Made by a program: the position numbers and the translations under genes. From positions 1 to 6,652 of the forward strand of contig WGAA01000207.1 in NCBI GenBank assembly GCA_015489285.1: DNA of 6,652 nucleotides, in the 5' to 3' direction. This DNA comes from Anaerolineae bacterium. GTDB lineage: Bacteria; Chloroflexota; Anaerolineae; JAADDB01. Under the pieces are notes generated by a model. It ran no database searches, was not told where the DNA came from, and saw nothing but the letters and a program-made list of their open reading frames with translations. Positions 1 through 5,102 of the stretch are shown in pieces. Each line of letters starts with the position of its first letter. Position 1 is the stretch's first letter.

Positions 1-843
1 CTCCCGCCTCCCCAGGAGAGTCGACTTTACGGCCGGGTAATCCACGGCGCGCGGCGGCGGTTGCGTCTCACCGGCCCGGAGATCGACCTGGTCCGCCGGG
101 TCGCGGAGGACGAGACCTTCGAATTCACCCATCTTCCCCCCGGGACGTACACCCTGCGCGTGGAGGGGACCGAGGTCCAGAAGGGGGATATCCGGTTGGA
201 CGGCCGCAACGAGGTGGAGGTCGTTCTGGAAGTGCCCCGGGAAGAACCCCGGCCGACCTGGGTTTACACGGTGGAGGACGGCGGACCCAGCCCGGGATTC
301 GGCATTGTCCGCTGCGAAGTGCAGGGCCTGGCCGACCTGCCCGTCCGCCTGTGGGCCGATGGCTGGCCCGGGACCGTGCGCAAGACGGGGTCGAAACCGG
401 AGTACGGGCCCTACGCCTGTGAGTTCGCCCCCCTGGGCAGCGGGAAGTACTACCTGGAACCCCAGGGGTTGGGCGTCCGGGCGACGGTGCACGTGGACGG
501 GCACCGGGTGGTGTGGGTGCGGTTCCGCCGGGCGGGGGAGGTGCGTGCGGCCGCGGTCCCGGCGGGGACCAAGGCATACGACGTGTACTTGTGGGTCACG
601 CGCAAGCCGACCACCCGACAGGAATTCGACGCGGTCCTGGAATACGTGACTCGATTCCGCCCCGAAGTGGGGCAGTCTCTGGAGGAGGCTCAGCGGGCCC
701 GGGTCGTCCTGGTGCTGGGCGATCGCCTGACGCCCCGCCAGGAGGCGGCCCTGGAGCGGGCCCAGACGCGGGTCGTCCGCATCGCGGAGCATTGGGATAC
801 GGTCCTCACGGACCTGGTGCGACGAGGCCAGCCGATACCATGA
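1..843 (+). CDS. Beta-sandwich (carboxypeptidase-regulatory-like) protein, 5' truncated
   Basis: The frame is open from base 1 to the TGA at 841-843 with no convincing start, so this is the last 280 residues of a longer protein. The TTG at 61 has no ribosome binding site and lies inside a domain, so I do not take it as the start. Residues about 8-78 look like a carboxypeptidase regulatory-like or prealbumin-type beta-sandwich: an LYGRV opening strand, then FEFTHLPPGTYTLRVEG. Residues about 86-175 form a second beta-rich module with Cys105 and Cys140, which could pair, and a PEYGPYACEFAPLGSGKY stretch. The C-terminal 90 residues look alpha/beta (VVLVLGD, then RVVRIAEHW) and I cannot name the family. 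Such modules usually sit on secreted or surface proteins, but any signal peptide or catalytic domain would lie upstream of the window. The stop overlaps the nadK start (ATGA), suggesting translational coupling. Confidence 0.75.
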   Translation, partial: LPPPQESRLYGRVIHGARRRLRLTGPEIDLVRRVAEDETFEFTHLPPGTYTLRVEGTEVQKGDIRLDGRNEVEVVLEVPREEPRPTWVYTVEDGGPSPGFGIVRCEVQGLADLPVRLWADGWPGTVRKTGSKPEYGPYACEFAPLGSGKYYLEPQGLGVRATVHVDGHRVVWVRFRRAGEVRAAAVPAGTKAYDVYLWVTRKPTTRQEFDAVLEYVTRFRPEVGQSLEEAQRARVVLVLGDRLTPRQEAALERAQTRVVRIAEHWDTVLTDLVRRGQPIP

Positions 844-1679
844 CGCTGCGGCACGTCGGTGTACTCTATCACCCATACATTCCGTCCTCGGAGCCCCTGG
901 CCGAGGACATCGCGCGCTTTTTGCGGGAGCACGGGGTGCGCGTTTGGATTGCCTCCAGTTGGGACGAGGCCACGGTGCGACGTCATTTGAGCGAAGGGGT
1001 GGATATGCTCGTCGCGCTGGGCGGGGATGGGACGTTGTTGCGGGCAGGGCGTCTGGCCGCGGGATACCGGGTTCCCATCCTGGGCGTGAACCTGGGGCGC
1101 CTGGGCTTCCTGGCCGAAGTCTCCCCCCAGGCATGGCAGTCCGGTCTCGAGCGCGTCCTTGCGGGGGATTACTGGCTGGAGAAGCGCCTCATGCTGGACG
1201 CGGAAATGGTCCGGGAGGGGCAGATCCTGGGGAATTACCGCGCGCTGAACGATGTGGTCGTCAGCCGGGGCACTCTGGCCCGGGTCATCCGGGTGACCGC
1301 GTACGTGGACGGCAGTCGGCTCACCACGTATGTGGCGGACGGGGTGATCGTCTCCACTCCCACGGGGAGTACGGGATACGCACTGGCCGCGGGCGGGCCC
1401 ATCCTCCCCCCGGAGCTGAAGAACATGCTCATCGTGGCCATTGCCCCCCACCTTTCCATGGACAAGGCCATCGTCCTGGATGAGGGGTCCGAGGTGTGGA
1501 TGGATGTGGAGACGGACCATCAGGTGATCCTCACGGTGGATGGGCAGTTCGAGGTGGAGATGCGCCACGGGGATCGGGTGGTCGTTCGGGCCAGTCCTTA
1601 CGCGGCCTACTTCGTGCGGCTTCAGGATAAGAGTTATTTCTACCGGACGTTGATGGACCGGTTGCGTTGGAAGGAGTGA
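840..1679 (+). CDS. nadK: NAD kinase (ATP-NAD kinase)
   Basis: This enzyme phosphorylates NAD+ at the 2'-hydroxyl of its adenosine ribose to give NADP+, in the cytoplasm. The 279-residue product has the usual length for a bacterial NAD kinase and the family motifs in order: GGDGT at 61-65 with the catalytic Asp63, GVNLGRLGFL at 82-91, the NAD-contacting ND pair at 137-138 (usually NE or ND), DGVIVSTPTGSTGYALAAGG at 167-186, and PH at 203-204. The segment after PH reads LSMDKAIVL, where many bacterial enzymes have TLSxRPIV. The C-terminal part has the usual beta-rich TVDGQ region at 232-236. The ATG at 840 overlaps the preceding stop by 4 nt and the start motif RHVGVLYHP fits the family, so an earlier in-frame start is unlikely. 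There is no strong Shine-Dalgarno sequence, so the gene is probably translationally coupled to its upstream neighbour. Confidence 0.96.
   Translation: MTLRHVGVLYHPYIPSSEPLAEDIARFLREHGVRVWIASSWDEATVRRHLSEGVDMLVALGGDGTLLRAGRLAAGYRVPILGVNLGRLGFLAEVSPQAWQSGLERVLAGDYWLEKRLMLDAEMVREGQILGNYRALNDVVVSRGTLARVIRVTAYVDGSRLTTYVADGVIVSTPTGSTGYALAAGGPILPPELKNMLIVAIAPHLSMDKAIVLDEGSEVWMDVETDHQVILTVDGQFEVEMRHGDRVVVRASPYAAYFVRLQDKSYFYRTLMDRLRWKE
1671..1676 (+). promoter_or_regulatory. Ribosome binding site of the zinc-finger gene
   Basis: AAGGAG encodes the last residues of NAD kinase and lies 4 nt before the ATG at 1681. It fixes that start and shows that the two genes are translated from one mRNA. Confidence 0.7.
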
Positions 1680-1680
1680 G

Positions 1681-2208
1681 ATGGCGGAGGCGCAGGAGTG
1701 GAAGGTCCTCTACTATGAGGATGGGGTGCCCGTGTACGCGTGCGCGTATCACCCGGACCGGGAGACGACGTTGCGCTGCGGCCGCTGCGGTCGTCCCATC
1801 TGTACCCAGTGTGCCGTTCTCACCGATGTGGGATACCGCTGCCCGGATTGCGTGGCCGAGTTGCGAGGACGGTTTTATCACGCGACCCCGCGTCATGTGG
1901 TGACGGCCCTTCTCGCCGCTGCCGGGTTGGGATGGCTCGCGGGACTGGTGGGTGGGGTCCTGGCCTCCTTTTTGGGGATATGGAGTATCTTTCTGGTGCT
2001 CCCCCTGGCAGGTGGGGTGGCCGAAGGCATCTGGCGGGCCGGAGCCCGTCATCGGGCCCCTCATCTCCACGTGTACGCAGCGGCCGTCGTCCTCCTGACC
2101 GGCATCCTGGGCGTATTTTCGGGCCTGTTCTTCCTCCCCATCAATCTCCCCTTCGCGCTGATTGCCGTGGCCGTTGTGACGGCCGTCGTGTACCGGCGGG
2201 TTCAGTGA
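1681..2208 (+). CDS. B-box-like zinc-finger integral membrane protein, function unknown
   Basis: A 175-residue protein with two parts. Residues 21-57 carry eight potential zinc ligands (Cys21, His24, Cys33, Cys36, Cys41, Cys44, Cys54, Cys57) in the spacing of a B-box-type double zinc site, including RCGRCGRPICTQC and GYRCPDC. From about residue 70 onward the protein is hydrophobic, with roughly four membrane segments (about 73-91, 93-112, 131-150 and 153-170). Bacterial proteins of this plan are common and mostly uncharacterised; the zinc domain probably faces the cytoplasm and may bind a protein partner. The start is the ATG at 1681, 1 nt after the nadK stop, behind a good AAGGAG. IPK follows after 6 nt, so all are probably one transcript. 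No enzymatic motif is visible, and I assign no function. Confidence 0.9.
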   Translation: MAEAQEWKVLYYEDGVPVYACAYHPDRETTLRCGRCGRPICTQCAVLTDVGYRCPDCVAELRGRFYHATPRHVVTALLAAAGLGWLAGLVGGVLASFLGIWSIFLVLPLAGGVAEGIWRAGARHRAPHLHVYAAAVVLLTGILGVFSGLFFLPINLPFALIAVAVVTAVVYRRVQ

Positions 2209-2214
2209 GGACGT

Positions 2215-3036
2215 ATGGCAACGGTTTACCTCAAGCTCGGCGGCTCCCTCATTACCGATAAGACCCGGGCGGAGACGCCCCGTCCGGCCAGAATCCGCGC
2301 GCTGGCCCGGGAGATCCGGGAGGCCCTTTCCCAACGGCCGGAGATGCGTTTGCTCCTGGGGCACGGCAGCGGCTCCTTCGGCCATGTGGTCGGGCGGAAG
2401 TATCGCCTGCGTGAGGGGATACGGGAGGCGCGGGGCTGGGAGGGGTACGCGCGTACTGCGGCCGCGGCCGCCCGCCTGAACCGCATCGTGGCCGACATTT
2501 TTTTGGAGGAGGGGGTACTCGTTGTCAGTCTGCCCCCTTCGGCCTCGGCCCGGTGTGAGGACGGGGTGTTGCGTTACATGGAGACGTATCCCATCCGCAC
2601 CCTGCTGGAACGGGGGGTGGTTCCCCTCGTCTACGGAGATGTGGCCCTGGACGAGGTCCGTGGGGGGACCATCGTGTCCACGGAGGAGGTGTTCGCCTAT
2701 CTGGCCCACCAGGGCCCTCCCCTGCAACCCGAGCGTATCCTCCTCGTGGGGGAGGTCGACGGGGTGTACACCGCGGACCCCCACCGGGATCCGGAGGCGA
2801 GGCTTCTCCCCCGCCTGACGCCGGAGGAAGCCCTGCGCCTGGAGGGGATGGGGGGATCCCACGGGGTGGACGTAACGGGGGGGATGGCCGGGAAGGTTCG
2901 TCTCATGGCCCAGCTGGTGCGGAGCATCCCGGGGCTGAGGGTGCACATCCTGAGCGGACGTTCCCCGGGCCGGGTGCGGGACGCCCTTCTCCACCCCTCC
3001 TCTGCCGGGGGAACGGAGATAACGAGTGACGAGTAA
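2215..3036 (+). CDS. Isopentenyl phosphate kinase (amino acid kinase family)
   Basis: Predicted to use ATP to convert isopentenyl phosphate to isopentenyl diphosphate, the last step of the alternative (archaeal or Chloroflexi-type) mevalonate route. The 273-residue product shows the amino acid kinase fold and IPK signatures: KLGGSLITDK at 7-16, GHGSGSFGH at 49-57 with the phosphate-binding histidine typical of IPK, VPLVYGDVALDE at 136-147, VGEVDGVYTADPH at 178-190, and GVDVTGGMAGKV at 217-228. The histidine motif and DVTGGM set IPK apart from glutamate 5-kinase, UMP kinase and acetylglutamate kinase. The ATG at 2215 follows GAGG by 4 nt. The family normally ends near GGTEI (265-269); here the last codons (TSDE) and the TAA come from a 7-bp repeat array that begins at 3020. 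It ends a four-gene operon. IPK has been shown biochemically in Roseiflexus, so a bacterial copy is not an anomaly. Confidence 0.92.
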   Translation: MATVYLKLGGSLITDKTRAETPRPARIRALAREIREALSQRPEMRLLLGHGSGSFGHVVGRKYRLREGIREARGWEGYARTAAAAARLNRIVADIFLEEGVLVVSLPPSASARCEDGVLRYMETYPIRTLLERGVVPLVYGDVALDEVRGGTIVSTEEVFAYLAHQGPPLQPERILLVGEVDGVYTADPHRDPEARLLPRLTPEEALRLEGMGGSHGVDVTGGMAGKVRLMAQLVRSIPGLRVHILSGRSPGRVRDALLHPSSAGGTEITSDE

Positions 3037-3047
3037 CGAGTAACGGG
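3020..3047 (+). repeat. Heptanucleotide repeat cluster 1 (4 units)
   Basis: Four consecutive 7-bp units: TAACGAG (3020), TGACGAG (3027), TAACGAG (3034) and TAACGGG (3041). The cluster begins inside the IPK gene and supplies its last codons and its stop (TAA 3034-3036). Confidence 0.9.
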
Positions 3048-3061
3048 ATGGCGTGGAAAGA

Positions 3062-3085
3062 CAACGATTAACGATTGACGATTAA
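3062..3085 (+). repeat. Heptanucleotide repeat cluster 2 (3 units)
   Basis: Units CAACGAT (3062), TAACGAT (3069) and TGACGAT (3076), then a broken TAA. The same TRACG core as cluster 1 is present, but the last two bases differ, so homogenisation seems to act within clusters. Confidence 0.85.
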
Positions 3086-3108
3086 AGGGCTGGGCCGAGC
3101 TGCGCCTG

Positions 3109-3145
3109 CAGCGCCGACGTTTTCACCGGCACCTGACGCATGACG
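3109..3145 (+). repeat. Intergenic direct repeat, copy A
   Basis: The copy opens with CAGCGCCGAC, has a variable GC-rich middle containing CCGGC, and ends with CTGACGCATGACG, which is the entry into heptad cluster 3. Copy B lies 260 bp downstream. Confidence 0.75.
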
Positions 3146-3161
3146 TGTGACGCATGACGTC
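3134..3161 (+). repeat. Heptanucleotide repeat cluster 3 (4 units)
   Basis: Units TGACGCA (3134), TGACGTG (3141), TGACGCA (3148) and TGACGTC (3155). The last unit forms the 10-bp palindrome ATGACGTCAT at 3154-3163 with its flanks and runs directly into the hairpin element. Confidence 0.9.
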
Positions 3162-3274
3162 ATGAGCAGCGCCGGGCGCTAAACCGCCCGGCTCATCCTA
3201 GCGAAGGCCTGCGGCCTCACGCGGGCAAGCCCGGAGGGCTTTGCTTTAATGAGCACGGCGGTTCAGCGCCGTGC
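3162..3274. repeat. Four-hairpin REP/BIME-like element
   Basis: Four hairpins follow one another. H1 has GCCGGGCG (3171-3178) pairing with CGCCCGGC (3185-3192). H2 has AGGCC (3205-3209) pairing with GGCCT (3213-3217), extended by GCG/CGC across a small internal loop (3201-3222). H3 has AAGCCC (3227-3232) pairing with GGGCTT (3236-3241), extended by GC/GC around one bulged T (3225-3244). H4 has GCACGGCG (3253-3260) pairing with CGCCGTGC (3267-3274). H1 (3171-3196) and the reverse complement of H4 (3249-3274) align over 26 positions with 5 differences. Four of these are paired compensatory changes (C-G to A-T and G-C to C-G); the fifth is in the loop. Both keep ATGAG at the stem foot, facing the centre. 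Two inverted hairpins with a conserved foot resemble a BIME (paired REP sequences). Family membership is inferred; no transposase is present. Confidence 0.7.
3225..3250 (+). terminator. Possible intrinsic terminator of the nadK-IPK operon
   Basis: The third hairpin of the element (stem GCAAGCCC with GGGCTTTGC, loop GGA) is followed by a T-rich TTTAAT tail. It lies about 190 bp beyond the IPK stop. The tail is short and interrupted, so this is a weak terminator candidate; it may simply be part of the repeat element. Confidence 0.25.
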
Positions 3275-3326
3275 GAGGGCAGCGGGGCGACAAGCTCAGC
3301 CCAGCAGCGCCAACCCACTCCCCAAA

Positions 3327-3347
3327 TTACGCATCACGCATCACGTC
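3327..3347 (+). repeat. Heptanucleotide repeat cluster 4 (3 units)
   Basis: Units TTACGCA (3327), TCACGCA (3334) and TCACGTC (3341). The second base is variant (T or C rather than G or A), but the ACGCA core and the 7-bp period are kept. Confidence 0.8.
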
Positions 3348-3368
3348 GCCGAATCCAAGATGCACTAA

Positions 3369-3404
3369 CAGCGCCGACTTCCCCCCGGCGCCTGACGCAT
3401 GACG
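3369..3404 (+). repeat. Intergenic direct repeat, copy B
   Basis: CAGCGCCGAC, then a C-rich middle with CCGGC, then CTGACGCATGACG leading into heptad cluster 5, the same order as copy A at 3109-3145. Its internal CCGACTTCCCC (3374-3384) recurs exactly at 3427-3437, which may be the start of a further partial copy. Confidence 0.75.
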
Positions 3405-3420
3405 AATGACGAGTGACGCT
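3393..3420 (+). repeat. Heptanucleotide repeat cluster 5 (4 units)
   Basis: Units TGACGCA (3393), TGACGAA (3400), TGACGAG (3407) and TGACGCT (3414). All four keep TGACG; the last two positions vary. Confidence 0.9.
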
Positions 3421-3443
3421 CGCCGCCCGACTTCCCCAAACGC

Positions 3444-3506
3444 CCCGAACCCGGTAAAATAATCCCGAACATGTGGGGGAACACGTCGAGCACAGGGGGA
3501 CATCAC
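3444..3506 (+). promoter_or_regulatory. Candidate promoter and operator region of the nfeD-slipin operon
   Basis: TAAAAT at 3455-3460 matches the -10 consensus at five of six positions and stands out in GC-rich DNA. No good -35 is seen 17 bp upstream (TTCCCC at 3432-3437). CCCGAAC occurs at 3444-3450 and again at 3464-3470, exactly 20 bp apart and on either side of the -10. GGGGGAACA at 3475 and GGGGGACA at 3495 form a second pair, also 20 bp apart. Two-turn spacing suits a protein bound on one face of the helix, but this is inference from spacing alone. Confidence 0.35.
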
Positions 3507-3530
3507 CGCTCGTTCCGGAGGAGATTCGTC

Positions 3531-3537
3531 AGGGAGG
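3531..3537 (+). promoter_or_regulatory. Ribosome binding site deciding the GTG start of the NfeD gene
   Basis: AGGGAGG lies 6 nt before the GTG at 3544. No ATG in that frame is better placed, so this site supports the GTG start. Confidence 0.7.
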
Positions 3538-3543
3538 CAAACG

Positions 3544-4182
3544 GTGAACTTCGATCTGCCCCATGTGCTGTGGCGCGTCCTCGTTAACCCCAACGTCACC
3601 TACACCCTCCTCATCTTCGGCGTATGGTCCATCATCGCCGCCATTGTCACGCCGGGGTGGGGCGTTCCCGAAGGCCTGGCCGTCACCTGTCTGGCCCTGG
3701 CCTCCGTCGGCCTCCTCCACCTGCCCACGAACGTCGCCGCCCTCCTCCTCATCCTTGCGGCCATCCCCCTTTACACCGTGGAAATCAAAGTCAAAAGTCA
3801 CGGTGTTCTCGCCCTCATGGCCACCTTCCTCCTCACCCTGGGCTCCCTCTTCCTCTTCCACAGCCCGGACGAAGCCGAACGCGTCTCCCGTGGACTCATC
3901 CTCATCGTCACCCTGGGCACCCTGGTCGTCGTCTTCTTCTTCATCCTCATCATCCCCCGCGCGCCATCCGACCCGCCCTCCAGGCGTATTCGAGTGGGGG
4001 ATGTGGGCGTCGCGCGGACCGCGTTGAACCCGCGCGGTGTCGTCTACATCCGCAACGAAGAATGGACGGGAGAAAGTCGGGTCGGGCCCATCGCCGAAGG
4101 AACGAGCGTCGAAGTCGTCGAAATTCGTGGACTCATCGTCTACGTCAAACCTATCAAGGCCCTACCGCAAGAAACGCAATAG
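3544..4182 (+). CDS. NfeD-family membrane protein
   Basis: A 212-residue member of the NfeD family, which is typically encoded beside a stomatin-like protein and thought to work with it at the membrane. Residues about 19-36, 44-58, 63-79, 87-105 and 117-137 are hydrophobic segments; TPGWGVPEG (36-44) matches the family's conserved loop. After a charged linker at 140-150, residues 151-204 form the C-terminal OB-fold domain: VGDVGVARTALNPRGVVYI, then a GxIxxGTSVEVVEIRGLIVYV pattern. The ClpP-class serine protease domain found at the N-terminus of long NfeD proteins is absent, so this is not the protease form. Start is GTG at 3544. The stop TAG overlaps the AGGAGG of the slipin gene 11 nt before its ATG. 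Codon use is rich in CTC, GTC and GAA, unlike the upstream operon. Confidence 0.92.
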   Translation: MNFDLPHVLWRVLVNPNVTYTLLIFGVWSIIAAIVTPGWGVPEGLAVTCLALASVGLLHLPTNVAALLLILAAIPLYTVEIKVKSHGVLALMATFLLTLGSLFLFHSPDEAERVSRGLILIVTLGTLVVVFFFILIIPRAPSDPPSRRIRVGDVGVARTALNPRGVVYIRNEEWTGESRVGPIAEGTSVEVVEIRGLIVYVKPIKALPQETQ

Positions 4183-4186
4183 GAGG
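4181..4186 (+). promoter_or_regulatory. Ribosome binding site of the slipin gene
   Basis: A full AGGAGG overlaps the TAG stop of the NfeD gene and lies 7 nt before the ATG at 4194. It links translation of the two genes. Confidence 0.8.
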
Positions 4187-4193
4187 AAACATC

Positions 4194-5093
4194 ATGACAG
4201 CCCTCCTCGTCATCCTGCTCTTCATCGTCCTCTTCCTCATCGCCACCCTGTGGCAGATGATCCGTGTCGTCCCCGAATACGAACGCCTCGTCATCTTCCG
4301 CTTGGGGCGGGTCATCGGCGCCAAGGGTCCGGGAATCGTCCTCGTCCTCCCCATCGTCGACAAACCGGTGCGCGTCGACCTCCGTGAACAATTCCGGGAA
4401 ATCCCCCACCAAACGGCCATCACCAAGGACAACGCGCCCATCGCCATCGACTTCCTCATCTACTGGCGGGTCGTCGACCCCGTCAAAAGCATCATCGAAG
4501 TGGGGGACTTCATCAGCGCGGCCATGGGCATCGCCACGACGACCCTCCGCGCGGTCATCGGCGACATCATGCTCGATGACGTGCTGGCCCGACGGGAGCA
4601 GATCAATTACGTCCTGCGCACCAAATTGGACGAAGTGACCGAACGGTGGGGCGTCAAAGTGACCAGCGTGGAGATCCGGGAAATCCTCCCCCCGCAGGAG
4701 ATCCAGGAGGCCATGAACAGGCAAATGTCCGCGGAGCGGAATCGCCGCGCCATGGTCACCGAAGCCGAAGGTCAGCGGGAAGCCGCGATCAAAGTGGCCG
4801 AAGGGGAAAAGCAGGCCGCCATCCTGCGCGCGGAGGGGGAGAAACAAGCCGCCATCCTCCAGGCCGAAGGGGAACGTCGGGCGCAAATCCTGCGCGCCGA
4901 GGGGTTTGCCCTCGCCCTCGCCCACATCACCGAAGTCGCCCGCTCCCTGGACCCGAACACCATGACCCTCCAGTACCTGGACGTGCTCAAAGCCCTGGGG
5001 ACCAGCTCGTCCAGCAAGTGGATCGTCCCGGCCGAACTCCTGCGGCTGGGCACTCACCTTTTCGACGAAGGGAAATCCGCCGGGGCCGAGTAA
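4194..5093 (+). CDS. Slipin/stomatin-like SPFH-domain protein
   Basis: A 299-residue SPFH-family scaffold predicted to oligomerise on the cytoplasmic face of the membrane. Residues 1-22 form one hydrophobic anchor. The SPFH/PHB domain spans roughly 24-180, with the family patterns VVPEYERLVIFRLGRV (25-40), GPGIVLVLPIVD (45-56), DFLIYWRVVDP (86-96) and WGVKVTSVEIREILPP (152-167). Residues 176-240 form a charged coiled coil; 192-235 hold four 11-residue units based on EGEKQAAILRA. The tail about 254-282 (MTLQYLDVLKALG, then WIVP) is the usual stomatin C-terminal segment. The partner NfeD gene is immediately upstream. By analogy with other NfeD-slipin pairs it may organise membrane microdomains or support membrane-protein quality control; the substrate is unknown. 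The frame is open upstream of 4194, but the AGGAGG and the anchor fix the start. Confidence 0.95.
   Translation: MTALLVILLFIVLFLIATLWQMIRVVPEYERLVIFRLGRVIGAKGPGIVLVLPIVDKPVRVDLREQFREIPHQTAITKDNAPIAIDFLIYWRVVDPVKSIIEVGDFISAAMGIATTTLRAVIGDIMLDDVLARREQINYVLRTKLDEVTERWGVKVTSVEIREILPPQEIQEAMNRQMSAERNRRAMVTEAEGQREAAIKVAEGEKQAAILRAEGEKQAAILQAEGERRAQILRAEGFALALAHITEVARSLDPNTMTLQYLDVLKALGTSSSSKWIVPAELLRLGTHLFDEGKSAGAE
4767..4904 (+). repeat. Four 33-bp units encoding hendecad coiled-coil repeats
   Basis: Units begin at 4767, 4800, 4833 and 4866, with a fifth partial EG at 4899. The peptide EG(E/Q)(K/R)xAxI(L/K)xA is conserved while many third codon bases differ between units. This looks like an old duplication kept at the protein level, as in other SPFH coiled coils. 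Confidence 0.85.
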
Positions 5094-5102
5094 GGGCTCC
5101 CC

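Larger units (their letters stand above)
3089..3305. repeat. Outer inverted repeat enclosing the hairpin element
   Basis: GCTGGGCCGAGCT at 3089-3101 matches the reverse complement of AGCTCAGCCCAGC at 3293-3305 at 12 of 13 positions. The pair brackets heptad cluster 3 and the four-hairpin element. It could be the boundary of a small mobile unit or the base of a long stem. Loose similarity continues inward but is not convincing. Confidence 0.5.

Noticed and set aside
1531..2994. Long minus-strand open frame (487 codons) antisense to nadK, the zinc-finger gene and IPK
   Set aside because: The translation is low-complexity, rich in Gly, Pro, His and Arg, with no domain; it mirrors three well-supported genes in GC-rich DNA.
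3154..3163. ATGACGTCAT palindrome as a dedicated regulator site
   Set aside because: It arises from a heptad unit meeting the ATGAGC flank of the hairpin element and occurs once; no independent support.
3171..3274. Integron attC site or CRISPR repeat-spacer unit
   Set aside because: The hairpins lack the attC core sites (GTTRRRY and RYYYAAC), no integrase is present, and there are no regularly spaced identical repeats with unique spacers.
3487..3512. CGAGC/GCTCG inverted repeat in the nfeD leader as a riboswitch or operator
   Set aside because: A 5-bp stem with a 16-nt loop is expected by chance in GC-rich DNA, and no known riboswitch motif is seen.
3327..3599. Minus-strand 90-codon frame in the repeat zone
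   Set aside because: It runs through heptad repeats and into the NfeD gene; composition and context do not support a gene.
4140..5057. Minus-strand open frame (305 codons) opposite the slipin
   Set aside because: The Asp/Gly/His-rich product is the shadow of the slipin coding strand and has no recognisable family.
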